Assembly: GCF_038051985.1 (NCBI RefSeq)
Contig: NZ_CP150291.1
Span: 1,116,001-1,180,000, forward strand
Direction of reading: 5' to 3'
From: Solibacillus sp. FSL H8-0523
Lineage (GTDB): Bacteria; Bacillota; Bacilli; Bacillales_A; Planococcaceae
DNA: 64,000 nt
Shown here: piece after piece, positions 26,669-35,537 of the stretch
How the letters are laid out: the number at the start of each line of letters is the position of its first letter
Position numbering within the stretch: position 1 is the stretch's first letter
Program-made: the position numbers and the translations under genes
Notes under the pieces: model-generated
What the model saw: only the letters and a program-made list of their open reading frames with translations
Database searches by the model: none
What the model was told of the DNA's origin: nothing

Positions 26669-27149
26669 ACTACGTTTACTTATTTTAACGGCGCTTGTTG
26701 CTGCAATTTGTGTGATTGGGAGCTTTGTGAAGGTGCCAGTTGGTGTGATTACTACAGCTGCACTTGATTCAGCACCGGCATTTATTAGCACGGTCTTTTT
26801 ACCACCAGTATTTGCAGGAGCAGCTGGGGCGATTGGGCATATTGCATCGGGCCTAACATCTGGATTTCCACTGGGGGTCTTTCATTTAATAATTGCCATT
26901 GAAATGTTTATTATTATTGCAATTTTTGCCTGGATGCATCAAAAGGGCTATAATCTCTTAAAATGGATTTTTGTTGTTGTTGCCAATGGCGTTTTATCGC
27001 CGTTACCGTTTTATTTCTTAATATCACCAGCGTTTTATTTCAGTTCATTACTAGGCTTAGTTGTCGCAACGATTGTGAACTTAGTGATTGCAGCTGTGGT
27101 GATGCCGGTATTAAAAACCGTTGTGAATCGTGTTGGGGTGAATGCATGA
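26655..27149 (+). CDS. cblT: ECF-type S component, probable alpha-ribazole transporter CblT
   Basis: A 164-residue membrane protein with about five spans and the N-terminal pattern of ECF transporter S components (MEKTKLRLLILTALVAAICV). It is immediately followed, with ATGA overlap, by a CblS-like kinase gene. This matches the CblT-CblS pair known from Listeria and Geobacillus, which imports and phosphorylates alpha-ribazole to bypass CobT. The ECF energising module is not in this window. AAAGGGAG precedes the ATG. Confidence 0.8.
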   Translation: MEKTKLRLLILTALVAAICVIGSFVKVPVGVITTAALDSAPAFISTVFLPPVFAGAAGAIGHIASGLTSGFPLGVFHLIIAIEMFIIIAIFAWMHQKGYNLLKWIFVVVANGVLSPLPFYFLISPAFYFSSLLGLVVATIVNLVIAAVVMPVLKTVVNRVGVNA

Positions 27150-27814
27150 GAAACGCAATTGAAATCAATAATTGTATTATCACGATTGATAATTCAGGCT
27201 GCATTGGAAGTAAGGAGCTTGATGCGGTGAAAGTGCCGGATGACATTACCGCGTATTTCACAGCGCGCACCGCAATTTTAGAACAGCTTTGTGCAGGAGC
27301 CGTGCCAATGCAGCTACTGATGGCCAATTTTTCAGGTGATACCGTTTGGGCAAGCTACGAGCAAGGCTTCAAGCGCGCATTTGATGAAATGAAGCTTACG
27401 ATGCCGCCACTTATGGGTTCAAGTGAATCAAATTTTCAGGCGCTGCAATCAGCAGTTTCGTTAACGATTATTGGCAAAAAGCAATTTCAGCGTAGCACAG
27501 AAGGCTGTACGTACTTTGTTGTGGGGGAACCACTTGTTGGCGGAGACGTGATTGCCAATCCAGAAAAAATTGCGAAGCTGCATGAACTGTACGAGGGATT
27601 AACAGAAGGGATTATCGAAGCGATTTGGCCAACTGGATCAAAGGGCATTGCCAAAGAAATCGAGCGCTTTGTTGGGAAAGGCCATACATGCGATATCAAT
27701 TTACATACGTCAGCAGGGCCATCGTGCTCGGTATTAGTCGCTGTGAAATCACATCAAATCAAAACGTTTAAGCAGAATATTTCTGTTCCAATTCATGAAA
27801 TACACGCTATTTAA
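27146..27814 (+). CDS. cblS: Probable alpha-ribazole kinase CblS (AIR-synthase-like fold)
   Basis: A 222-residue protein. INNCIITIDNSGCIGSKELD and ITAYFTARTAILEQLCAGAV resemble the ATP-binding N-terminal half of PurM/AIR-synthase-like proteins; VVGEPLVGGDVIANPEKIA and HTSAGPSCSVLVA follow. CblS of this family phosphorylates alpha-ribazole to alpha-ribazole-phosphate, the substrate of CobS. Overlap with cblT by four bases and last place in the riboswitch operon support the call. No clear terminator follows before ilvE. Confidence 0.78.
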   Translation: MRNAIEINNCIITIDNSGCIGSKELDAVKVPDDITAYFTARTAILEQLCAGAVPMQLLMANFSGDTVWASYEQGFKRAFDEMKLTMPPLMGSSESNFQALQSAVSLTIIGKKQFQRSTEGCTYFVVGEPLVGGDVIANPEKIAKLHELYEGLTEGIIEAIWPTGSKGIAKEIERFVGKGHTCDINLHTSAGPSCSVLVAVKSHQIKTFKQNISVPIHEIHAI

Positions 27815-27845
27815 AAATATTTTCATTAAATATTAAAAAATTATA

Positions 27846-27860
27846 AATTTTCTAAAAATA
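27846..27860 (+). promoter_or_regulatory. CodY-like box upstream of ilvE
   Basis: AATTTTCTAAAAATA matches the CodY consensus AATTTTCWGAAAATT at 13 of 15 positions. It lies just upstream of a TATGAT -10 (27867-27872), where it could block the promoter. Confidence 0.6.
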
Positions 27861-27911
27861 AAGTGGTATGATAGACTGTATCAATTCATTTACAGTTAAG
27901 GAGCATGAACA

Positions 27912-28982
27912 ATGACGACGTACCAATTTACAACGGAATTAACAACAACTAAAAAACAAAAAACACCTGCCGATCAACTAGGCTTTGGTCATGTATTTAC
28001 GGACCACATGTTTGTCATGGATTATGTAGAAGGCCAAGGCTGGATTAATCCGACGATTACGGCGTATGCACCAATTGAACTGAGCCCAGCTGCGATGGTA
28101 TTCCACTACGGACAAGCAGTATTTGAAGGTTTAAAGGCATATATGACAGAAGACGGCGACGTACAATTATTCCGCCCAGATCGTAACTTCAAGCGTCTAA
28201 ATGCTTCAAACGAGCGCTTATGTATTCCAGCAATCGATGAAGAGCTAGCATTAAATGCTTTAAAGGAATTACTTCGTGTTGACCGTGAGTGGGTTCCGAC
28301 TGCACCAGGTACTTCACTATATATTCGTCCATTCATTATCGCAACAGAACCATACTTAGGGGTAAACCCAGCGAAACACTATAAATTTATGATCATTATG
28401 TCACCAGTTGGCTCTTACTATAAAGAGGGCATTAACCCGGTGAAAATTTTAGTAGAGCAGCATTATGTACGTGCCGTAATTGGTGGTACGGGTGAAGCAA
28501 AAACAGCCGGCAACTATGCATCTAGTTTAAAGGGTGCTGAAATTGCTGCACAGCAAGGATACTCGCAAACATTATGGTTAGATGGGAAAGAAAATAAATA
28601 CGTTGAAGAAGTAGGCAGCATGAACATCTTCTTTAAAATTGCAGGTAAAGTCATTACACCGGCATTAAACGGCAGTATTTTACCAGGGATTACACGCGAT
28701 TCTATGATTCACGTGTTAAAATCAAAAAATATCCCAGTGGAAGAACGTGCGATTGCATTTGAGGAAGTACTGGAAGCGGCGAAGGCTGGCACACTAGAAG
28801 AAGTATTTGGTACAGGCACAGCAGCGGTTATTTCTCCAGTAGGCGAGCTGAAATGGTTAGATGATGTTATTACCGTGAACCATGGTCAAATCGGTGCAGT
28901 AACACAAATGCTTTACGATACATTAACAGGTATCCAGTACGGAAAGTTAGAAGATTCATTTGGTTGGATTGTGAAAATCTAA
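27912..28982 (+). CDS. ilvE: Branched-chain amino acid aminotransferase
   Basis: PLP enzyme that interconverts Ile, Leu and Val with their 2-keto acids. The 356-residue length fits the BCAT family of Bacillus (IlvE/IlvK). FHYGQAVFEGLKAYMTEDG is the substrate-binding region; the PLP lysine is in NYASSLKGAEIAA; WLDGKENKYVEEVGSMNIFF and the phosphate-binding GTGTAAVISPVG follow. TTAAGGAGC precedes the ATG. It is single, not linked to other ilv genes. Confidence 0.95.
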   Translation: MTTYQFTTELTTTKKQKTPADQLGFGHVFTDHMFVMDYVEGQGWINPTITAYAPIELSPAAMVFHYGQAVFEGLKAYMTEDGDVQLFRPDRNFKRLNASNERLCIPAIDEELALNALKELLRVDREWVPTAPGTSLYIRPFIIATEPYLGVNPAKHYKFMIIMSPVGSYYKEGINPVKILVEQHYVRAVIGGTGEAKTAGNYASSLKGAEIAAQQGYSQTLWLDGKENKYVEEVGSMNIFFKIAGKVITPALNGSILPGITRDSMIHVLKSKNIPVEERAIAFEEVLEAAKAGTLEEVFGTGTAAVISPVGELKWLDDVITVNHGQIGAVTQMLYDTLTGIQYGKLEDSFGWIVKI

Positions 28983-29006
28983 AAGTAGTTTTAAAGAATA
29001 AAGATA

Positions 29007-29047
29007 AGGGCCGTGCGAAAAGTCGTAAAACTTTTCACACGGCCCTA
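29007..29047. terminator. Convergent terminator between ilvE and floT
   Basis: Long stem AGGGCCGTGCGAAAAGT / ACTTTTCACACGGCCCT. T residues follow in the plus direction; the minus direction also has a short T run. Confidence 0.8.
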
Positions 29048-29076
29048 TTTGTGGATTTTCCGCTCGTGCTATTCCA

Positions 29077-30645
29077 CTATTGCTTTACTGTTTCTTTTTC
29101 TACTTCAACCGTTAAAGGTGTTTGCTTTTTCTCAAGACCCGTAACAATTTGCTGTAGTTCTGGACGTAGCGTATGTTTGCCTGCATAACTTTCAATCAGC
29201 TCTTTCACATCAAGCCCAGATGTTTCTTTCAGAGTTTCTTGCAATGTTGACATTAGGTTAGTCGCGTAAGCTGTCACTTTGTTAGCACCACCTCCGCCTT
29301 CTCCGCCGCCTGTATCAACCACTGTAATTTTATCAATATTAGCGAGAGGGCTTGCGATTTGTTTTGCGTATTCTGGCATCATCTTCACAACCATATCTAA
29401 AATAGCGGCTTGACCATATTGCTCGAACGCTTCGGCAATTTTTTGTTTCGCTTCGGCTTCGGCTAGACCGCGTAGGCGAATGATTTCCGCTTCCGCAGTA
29501 CCTTGTGCTCGTTCTGCATCGGCTTTGGCAATACCGTCTAAACGAATTCGTTCTGCTTGTGCTTGTGCTTGTGTCTCAACACGATATTTCTCAGAATCAG
29601 CTTCAGCAAATTGCTTCATTTTTTCAGCGCTTGCACGTTGTTCGATAGCATAACGATCCGCATCTGCCTTTTTCTTAACTTCTGAATCATATTGCTTTTC
29701 TCTACGTAAAATTTCTTTTTCTTCTAACTCAATTTGCTTTTGACGTTCAATGATCTTTACTTGCATTTCTTGTTCAGTTACTTCTTGTTTGGCACGTGCA
29801 GATTCTAATTCATAGGCTTGGTCAGCTCGTGCTTTTGCAATGTCCTGCTCACGGCGATATTCCGCTACTTTTAACTGGTTTTCTTTTTCTGCTTCTGCAA
29901 TTTCAGTAGCACGTTCAAGTTCTGCCTTTTGTGCTTCTTGAGAGGCTTTTGCACGTTTAATACGTGTTTCTTTATCTGCTTCGGCAGTCGCAATATCTGC
30001 ATCACGTTTTACTTGAGCAATACGTGGTTTACCTAGTGAATCTAAGTAACCATTATTATCTTGTACGTCTTTAATTGTAAACGATACAATAACTAAGCCC
30101 ATTTTTGCTAAGTCTTGAGACGCGACACGCTGGACTTCTTGTGAAAATTTATCACGGTTTTTATAAATTTCTTCTACTGTCATCGAACCTAAGATTGAAC
30201 GTAAGTGACCTTCTAATACTTCACGCGCTTCACTTTCGCGCTCGCTTTTTTGTTTTCCTAAAAATTGTTCAGCAGCCGTTGCAATTTCAGAAATCGAACC
30301 ACCAATTTTAATAATTGCTGTTGCACTTGCCATAACTTTTACACCTTGCTCCGTATAAACTTCTGGTGTCGTTACCTCTAATTTGCTTGAAAGTAAACTA
30401 AGAGGTTTTGCTTGCTGGAATACTGGGAATACGAATGTACCACCGCCACGAATAATTTTAATTTTATTTCCCGAATCATCTGTGTGTACATTTTTGCTAC
30501 CCAAATAACTACCTGTAACAATAAGAGCTTCATCTGCGCCCACTGTTTTATATTTTGTTACGTATACCGCAACTAGCGCAATAATAAAAAATACCACAAC
30601 TCCTACTGCAATTAATACACCGAAATCTTCCAATACAACATTCAT
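29077..30645 (-). CDS. floT: Flotillin-like membrane scaffold protein
   Basis: SPFH/flotillin protein of functional membrane microdomains, 522 residues. It has an N-terminal membrane hairpin (VLIAVGVVVFFIIALVAVYV), an SPFH domain (about residues 30-200) and a long coiled coil with alternating Ala/Glu repeats (AEADKETRIKRAKASQEAQK). The C-terminal region contains IDKITVVDTGGGEGGGG and the end of the oligomerisation domain. It follows nfeD in the same operon, as yuaF-floT in B. subtilis. The start at 30645 follows AGGGGGAAA by about seven bases. Confidence 0.95.
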   Translation of the reverse strand: MNVVLEDFGVLIAVGVVVFFIIALVAVYVTKYKTVGADEALIVTGSYLGSKNVHTDDSGNKIKIIRGGGTFVFPVFQQAKPLSLLSSKLEVTTPEVYTEQGVKVMASATAIIKIGGSISEIATAAEQFLGKQKSERESEAREVLEGHLRSILGSMTVEEIYKNRDKFSQEVQRVASQDLAKMGLVIVSFTIKDVQDNNGYLDSLGKPRIAQVKRDADIATAEADKETRIKRAKASQEAQKAELERATEIAEAEKENQLKVAEYRREQDIAKARADQAYELESARAKQEVTEQEMQVKIIERQKQIELEEKEILRREKQYDSEVKKKADADRYAIEQRASAEKMKQFAEADSEKYRVETQAQAQAERIRLDGIAKADAERAQGTAEAEIIRLRGLAEAEAKQKIAEAFEQYGQAAILDMVVKMMPEYAKQIASPLANIDKITVVDTGGGEGGGGANKVTAYATNLMSTLQETLKETSGLDVKELIESYAGKHTLRPELQQIVTGLEKKQTPLTVEVEKETVKQ

Positions 30646-30726
30646 AATCAATTTCCCCCTTAATAATCTATTGATTAGAATAATTTCACTTTCAATTCTA
30701 ATCGTTAATAGTACATATACAGAAAC

Positions 30727-31257
30727 CTATTCAGAAAACGCTTCTTTTTCATAGACAGCAACAAAGGCTGTACCTTCCCGAACTTCAATGATTAATACTT
30801 GGGCATCATAGGGAATTTCGATATTGTGATAACTAGTTGCTCGTTTGGATATAATGCCGTTCACGCCTTCAATGACGATTTCACCAAAGCCGTCTACTGG
30901 AATTGGCACAATCACACGAGCAACCTGGCTTTCAAGTGATTCATCCGTATAGGCTAAGGAAACCTCCGCAGAACGTAATGGAACGAGCAAGAAAAAGTAA
31001 AGTAATACGGTGAATATACTCGCGATGATGATGGCAATAACGAAAGTAATTAAGCTTGTATAGGATGAAAAGTGTTCGAAAATGTAGCCACTAGCAGCGG
31101 TAAACGTAATGAACGATAAAATGATAGCAGGGTCTAAAAAGGGAATCCCGTCTATAGAAGCGTCTGCAACGTCTGCAAAGAATAAATACAAAATGGTACA
31201 GCAGCCAATGACGATTAAAATCGTTAAGTAGATGACTTCTAATGAGTACCCAAACAT
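30727..31257 (-). CDS. yuaF: NfeD-like membrane protein (YuaF)
   Basis: NfeD partner of flotillin, 176 residues. It has four or five membrane spans in the N-terminal two thirds, then a C-terminal OB-fold (GFGEIVIEGVNGIISKRATS) of about 60 residues. AAGGAGGTG precedes the ATG. It is the first gene of a two-gene operon with floT; in B. subtilis the pair belongs to the sigma-W envelope-stress regulon. Confidence 0.9.
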   Translation of the reverse strand: MFGYSLEVIYLTILIVIGCCTILYLFFADVADASIDGIPFLDPAIILSFITFTAASGYIFEHFSSYTSLITFVIAIIIASIFTVLLYFFLLVPLRSAEVSLAYTDESLESQVARVIVPIPVDGFGEIVIEGVNGIISKRATSYHNIEIPYDAQVLIIEVREGTAFVAVYEKEAFSE

Positions 31258-31289
31258 GTCAACACCTCCTTATTTGTTTGTACTACTTC

Positions 31290-31316
31290 TACGGAATAAG
31301 AGGGCATTAGGTTTCG
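31290..31316 (-). promoter_or_regulatory. Sigma-W-like promoter of yuaF-floT
   Basis: On the minus strand CGAAAC (31311-31316) and CGTA (31290-31293) are 17 bases apart, close to the ECF sigma-W consensus TGAAAC-N16-CGTA. The B. subtilis yuaFGI operon is known to be sigma-W controlled. Confidence 0.6.
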
Positions 31317-31350
31317 AAAAATCAGAATTTTATAAATTAAAAATGAAAAA

Positions 31351-32796
31351 TCACTTTCGTAATAGAAAATGATTTTTCATTTTAGTCGTTAATGGGCTAT
31401 TTTGTTGGATGTATGCCATCATTAATTCAGGTACAAAGCGCTGACTTTCACAGAGAGGGACTTTGTTGAACATAGAAAAGCCGTGTGCTCCAGTTGCACG
31501 GTAGCTGTTGATCACAACGGTAAAAAGTTGATCTTCTTGAATTTCTTTTCCGCCATAAAGGCATGTTACAACGCGCTTTCCGCTAGGGTTTTGTAAGCAA
31601 ATTTCATAATCGATTCCGCCCCATACATCGTAAATATACGGTTGTGGCTGCGGGTAGTAGACATTCATGCTGAAATCGATTTCACCCTGTGCATTGATGG
31701 CAAATACACGCGCGCTCAGCTCAAGTGCGGCGCGGATTTCTGCTCCTGTCATTTCAAGAACAACGAGCCGGTTTGGGCGGGGAAAGTTATGTAATACATC
31801 TTTTCTTGTAATGCGCTTTGCGAAACCACCTTCACTATGGTAAGGAAGTTCAATGACAGACAGTTGTGCATTTGTGTAAGACAGTTGCATGTCATGCAGT
31901 AGCTGTACATAATTTGTTGTCTGTGTGCGCGGTGTGAAGAAATCATAATATGCTAACTGACAGGCACTTTCACCAAGCAACTCATTTTTCCAATCGTTAA
32001 ATGCTTTATTGATTAATGGGGGAAGCGATTCATCTACATATACTAACGATGGTTCATGTGTAATTTTTCCGTCTTCAATGGTCACGTCAATTTGTGCAAA
32101 GCATTTTGCATTTGCCCCAGGTTGTACAATTGAAATACCGTTTATTTTCGTGGCGATTTCTAAATGCTGGTGACCAGTAATGAAAATATCAATTCCTTCA
32201 ATTTCGTGCAGCATCCGGTAACCTTCATTTTCCCCTTCATGCAGGTCAATTGTATTTCCATTATGTACATCACATTCAAAGCCCCCGTGATAGCTTAAAA
32301 TGACGAGATCTACTTGCTCATGCGTATGCACGTAGTGAACAGTTCGCTTTGCTGCGTTAAAGGCTTGTTCAAACTGCAAAGATTTTGTTGCATCGCCTTC
32401 GTCCCAAAGTGCGGTGTAGTGCGTAACGACGCCAATTACCGCAACGCGAACGCCTTCGATTTCTTTGATAAAGTAGCTATGTGCAAAGTCCGTGACATTT
32501 GCAGCAAGCCAGGGAAAGTTACAAGCATTGCGCATCGCTTCGATTTTGTGTAGCGGGTAATTGAACTCGTGATTCCCGAAAATGGCTACATCGTATTTTA
32601 GCTCGTTTGCTATCGCGATTTGCGGATGTTTGCAGCGCTTAATATTTTCGTAATAATAACTAAAATGACTGCCTTGCAAAAAGTCCCCGTTGTCGATTAA
32701 CAGTGCGGGTTGTTGCGCTTGAATCATTTGGGCAAGCTGCGAGAAACGCTCGGTATGTCCGTGTACATCACTAGTAGCAATAATCGAAAATTTCAT
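31351..32796 (-). CDS. YunD-like metallophosphoesterase / 5'-nucleotidase family protein
   Basis: Cytoplasmic two-domain phosphoesterase of 481 residues with no signal peptide. N-terminal metallophosphoesterase motifs: DVHGH, LLIDNGDFLQG, FGNHEFNY and TGHQHLE. The C-terminal 5'-nucleotidase domain has the substrate-stacking region NRLVVLEMTGAEIRAALE. The start at 32796 follows AAGGAAGA; longer readings to 32949 lack a ribosome site and overlap the divergent hmoA start. Likely substrates are nucleotides or nucleotide sugars, not determinable here. Confidence 0.85.
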   Translation of the reverse strand: MKFSIIATSDVHGHTERFSQLAQMIQAQQPALLIDNGDFLQGSHFSYYYENIKRCKHPQIAIANELKYDVAIFGNHEFNYPLHKIEAMRNACNFPWLAANVTDFAHSYFIKEIEGVRVAVIGVVTHYTALWDEGDATKSLQFEQAFNAAKRTVHYVHTHEQVDLVILSYHGGFECDVHNGNTIDLHEGENEGYRMLHEIEGIDIFITGHQHLEIATKINGISIVQPGANAKCFAQIDVTIEDGKITHEPSLVYVDESLPPLINKAFNDWKNELLGESACQLAYYDFFTPRTQTTNYVQLLHDMQLSYTNAQLSVIELPYHSEGGFAKRITRKDVLHNFPRPNRLVVLEMTGAEIRAALELSARVFAINAQGEIDFSMNVYYPQPQPYIYDVWGGIDYEICLQNPSGKRVVTCLYGGKEIQEDQLFTVVINSYRATGAHGFSMFNKVPLCESQRFVPELMMAYIQQNSPLTTKMKNHFLLRK

Positions 32797-32908
32797 AGAC
32801 ATTCTTCCTTTAGTGTTCATTGTTCTAATTATAGCGCGAATAATTGCGCAATGGCGATGAAAGTGATTAAATGAATATGTTGAGTAAAATTTTAAGGAGT
32901 GATCATTT

Positions 32909-33235
32909 ATGATTACAGTAACAAACCGTATTAAAGTAAAAAAAGGCATGGCAACAATGATGGCACCAATGTTCGTAAAACCAGGTCCATTACAACAATT
33001 CGAAGGCTTCGAAAAAGTAGAAGTATTAGTGGCTACACAATTTGAAGAGTATGATGAAATGAGCGTAGTAATGTACTGGGATACAAAAGAGCACTTTGCT
33101 GCATGGCGCGAAAGTGATGCATTTAAAGAATCTCATAAACGTCCAGAAGGCGGCGGTCACGCTGAGCAAGGTGAATCACCAATGCTTGGCTCAGAAATTG
33201 TCATTGCAGAAATAGCGGCTTCAATTTCAAAATAA
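32909..33235 (+). CDS. hmoA: Heme-degrading monooxygenase (HmoA/IsdG type)
   Basis: Antibiotic-biosynthesis-monooxygenase (ABM) fold, 108 residues, the same length as B. subtilis HmoA. The start MITVTNRIKVKKGMATMMAP has the conserved Asn, followed by FEKVEVLVATQFEEYDE, the conserved Trp in VVMYWDTKEHFAAWRES, and the heme-ligand His in KESHKRPEGG. It opens heme to release iron. TAAGGAGTG precedes the ATG. No Fur box was seen with confidence upstream. Confidence 0.9.
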   Translation: MITVTNRIKVKKGMATMMAPMFVKPGPLQQFEGFEKVEVLVATQFEEYDEMSVVMYWDTKEHFAAWRESDAFKESHKRPEGGGHAEQGESPMLGSEIVIAEIAASISK

Positions 33236-33259
33236 TTGTGATACGCATTTGCGTAAACA

Positions 33260-33298
33260 TAAAGTAGCCTGTCGTATTTTACGACAGGCTACTTTTCT
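33260..33298. terminator. Convergent terminator after hmoA
   Basis: Perfect 16-base stem AAAGTAGCCTGTCGTA / TACGACAGGCTACTTT with a three-base loop; it overlaps the end of the convergent 33289 gene. Confidence 0.9.
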
Positions 33299-33903
33299 AA
33301 CGTTTGATAGGATCTACTTTCAATAAAGTCTTGATAGAAGAAACTTGCTTCATCACATGATTTTTTGATGAGACGTTCAAACTCATTTGAATGTGAAAAA
33401 TGGTGAATTAAAATTTTTACAAAGCTTGCCTGATCCTTCATAAATGATTGCAATTGTGATAGATCTTGTAAATGCATCAAAAAATAATGACGCGCATGGG
33501 TGCGCTTCATTAATGGGCGCTGATTATTAATTTTTAACAGTTTGACATACCAACTAGTTAAGTTTTTCGTTAATAAAATTGATAAAATATAGAGATGCTC
33601 TGGTGTAGTATTAGGATGCGAGCGAAAATAATTAAAATAATAGTCTTCCTTTATAGCGCTAATCATAATTTGATCGGAAGAATAGTAAAGCATTTTATCG
33701 AAAGATTGGACGATATTTTTTTCTTCTGGGTGTGAAAGCACCCAGTAATTGAATGCAGCAATCCACATATCTTCTAGGTTGAAATAGCCTAGTTCATCAA
33801 TTGTCAGCAAGGGCTTCATTTTTTCAGCAAGTTGCTGAAAGTTTGTAATGTATGAATCGTCAATAAAAAATAAACTGTGTTCAATTGTGATTTGATTATA
33901 CAT
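33289..33903 (-). CDS. Unknown protein, possibly TetR-like C-terminal fold
   Basis: Not recognised. The 204-residue product is helical, rich in Phe, Tyr and His, with no membrane span and no clear DNA-binding motif. Segments such as YFNLEDMWIAAFNYWVLSHP and LYILSILLTKNLTSWYVKLL suggest an all-helical ligand-binding-type domain. The start at 33903 follows GAGGTGAG by seven bases; a GTG at 33915 lies within that site. It is monocistronic and convergent with hmoA. Confidence 0.7.
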   Translation of the reverse strand: MYNQITIEHSLFFIDDSYITNFQQLAEKMKPLLTIDELGYFNLEDMWIAAFNYWVLSHPEEKNIVQSFDKMLYYSSDQIMISAIKEDYYFNYFRSHPNTTPEHLYILSILLTKNLTSWYVKLLKINNQRPLMKRTHARHYFLMHLQDLSQLQSFMKDQASFVKILIHHFSHSNEFERLIKKSCDEASFFYQDFIESRSYQTLEK

Positions 33904-34170
33904 AGAATCGCTCACCTCATTAAATTGCTGATTGGTTTAGAATAATAATTTATTGTTCTAGCTTACTATTAAATATGTGTTAAACCAAATTCAAGTATTC
34001 CGATTATCTTAAATATCGTCGGTTTTGGTTATATTTTCATCGTAAATACTAGATTTAGTACAAAAAGATGATATAAATCGGAATAAAGTATGATGTCTGA
34101 ATATTTTAAATCGACTTATATTCATATTGAAATATATAATGTTATAGGGGAAAAGTAGGGGGAAGAATAG

Positions 34171-34872
34171 ATGACAACAATGGAGCACCATTTTTACGCT
34201 GGTCAGTTTTTAAAAAGTTATGAACAAGCACAAGCAGAGAAATTAGCTGGAAGTGACGAACAAGCAAAGTCGTTTTTAGCTATTTTTGAAAAATATGAAT
34301 ACGAAAAGTTTCCACAACCAACTGCTGAAATTACACAAAGTACGGAGCGTGCTAATGAAAGCTATCCAGAATTGGATGAAGTGGAAAGTTTACGCTCAAT
34401 AAAAGACGAAGCGCAATTTTCACAAGCAATTCAAGCACTTGAACAAGATGCACGCACAGCGGATGACGAACGTAAAGCCGAGTCATTTTTCGTACAAGCC
34501 CAGCTATTTTTAATGGCGCATCATTACGATGAAAGCATTCATTGCTTTATGCAGGCGGTGAAGCATAATCCAAATAAAGCGTTATATTATGGGTTTGCTG
34601 GCCAAACGATGAACCGCTTTAGCTGGTCACCGTTTGATGCAATGCCATACATCGAGCGTGCCATCGAATTAGATCCACAAAATGCGCGTTGGTACTGGAA
34701 CAAGGCGCTTGTGTTAACGCAGCTTTATAAAGACTTGCAAGCAGAAGCCTTTTTAGAAAACGCCCTCATTGCGATTGAAAAGGCAATTGACGTGTGCCGC
34801 GAAGACCAAACGTCTTTACGTAATGGCATTGATTCAACATTAGAAAATTTAAAGGATCATTTATTTAACTAG
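34171..34872 (+). CDS. TPR-repeat protein of unknown role
   Basis: A 233-residue soluble protein. Tetratricopeptide-like repeats lie in the second half (FVQAQLFLMAHHYDESIHCF, NPNKALYYGFAGQTMNR, and AIELDPQNARWYWNKALVLT). The first half is acidic and helical. GTAGGGGGAAG precedes the ATG. It is 12 bases upstream of a small membrane-anchored protein gene, likely the same operon; the pair may act together at the membrane (inference). Confidence 0.75.
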   Translation: MTTMEHHFYAGQFLKSYEQAQAEKLAGSDEQAKSFLAIFEKYEYEKFPQPTAEITQSTERANESYPELDEVESLRSIKDEAQFSQAIQALEQDARTADDERKAESFFVQAQLFLMAHHYDESIHCFMQAVKHNPNKALYYGFAGQTMNRFSWSPFDAMPYIERAIELDPQNARWYWNKALVLTQLYKDLQAEAFLENALIAIEKAIDVCREDQTSLRNGIDSTLENLKDHLFN

Positions 34873-34884
34873 CGGAGGCACAGC

Positions 34885-35322
34885 ATGAAAAACAAAAAGT
34901 TTTTATCGTGGAAAGGCATTTCGATTTATTTAACGATTATTTTATTTTTAGTCATTTTCATTCAAATTATGGATCAAAATAAACGCAACGAAAAAGAGGG
35001 GCAGTACTTACAACAAATAGAAAAATCCTATCTAGAGCTGGTCGATTTTCAAACGTATATTTTAAATAATGACATAAAAGTAGACGCAGATAAGCATGTG
35101 TTAACGATGTCTGAAAAGAACTTTCAACATCAATTAACGATGTTTATTGATACGTTTGGCAATAAAGAAAAGGGCGATGAAAGCCTGTACGACTTTTATG
35201 TAGAGACCGACAAAGCGCTCCAAGCATTTTATGAGGCAACATCGAAAGAACAACAAGCTGACGCCCATGAGCAGCTAGTAAAGTTAAAGAAACCGTTCTT
35301 CTCACTGATTAAGAAGTTATAA
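34885..35322 (+). CDS. Membrane-anchored small protein of unknown function
   Basis: A 145-residue protein with one N-terminal hydrophobic segment (ISIYLTIILFLVIFIQIMD) and a charged, helical extracellular or cytoplasmic domain with no cysteines. I do not recognise the family. AGCGGAGGC precedes the ATG. It forms an apparent two-gene unit with the TPR gene and ends before a terminator. Confidence 0.7.
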   Translation: MKNKKFLSWKGISIYLTIILFLVIFIQIMDQNKRNEKEGQYLQQIEKSYLELVDFQTYILNNDIKVDADKHVLTMSEKNFQHQLTMFIDTFGNKEKGDESLYDFYVETDKALQAFYEATSKEQQADAHEQLVKLKKPFFSLIKKL

Positions 35323-35351
35323 GGTCCAAATGTACAATGTTCTGCTATCGT

Positions 35352-35389
35352 TAGAGAATTCTCATATTAGAGGATTCTTTTTTTATTAC
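35352..35389 (+). terminator. Terminator after the 34885 gene
   Basis: AGAATTCTC / GAGGATTCT stem (one G-U pair), followed by seven T. Confidence 0.8.
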
Positions 35390-35537
35390 CTTTGATTAAA
35401 AGTAGTGTTGTTTAATGAAGAAAGTAATTAATTTATTTGCTTCATCATTTTGATATAGAAGTTTAATTTATATCAAAGTAGAGTGGCGCGGAACGAAGGG
35501 GCGGACTTCTAGGGGATTAAGCGTGCGCGGAAAATCC

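Noticed and set aside
26963-27145. N-terminal extension of CblS upstream of the ATG at 27146
   Set aside because: It reads through cblT in another frame; the ATGA overlap gives the normal start.
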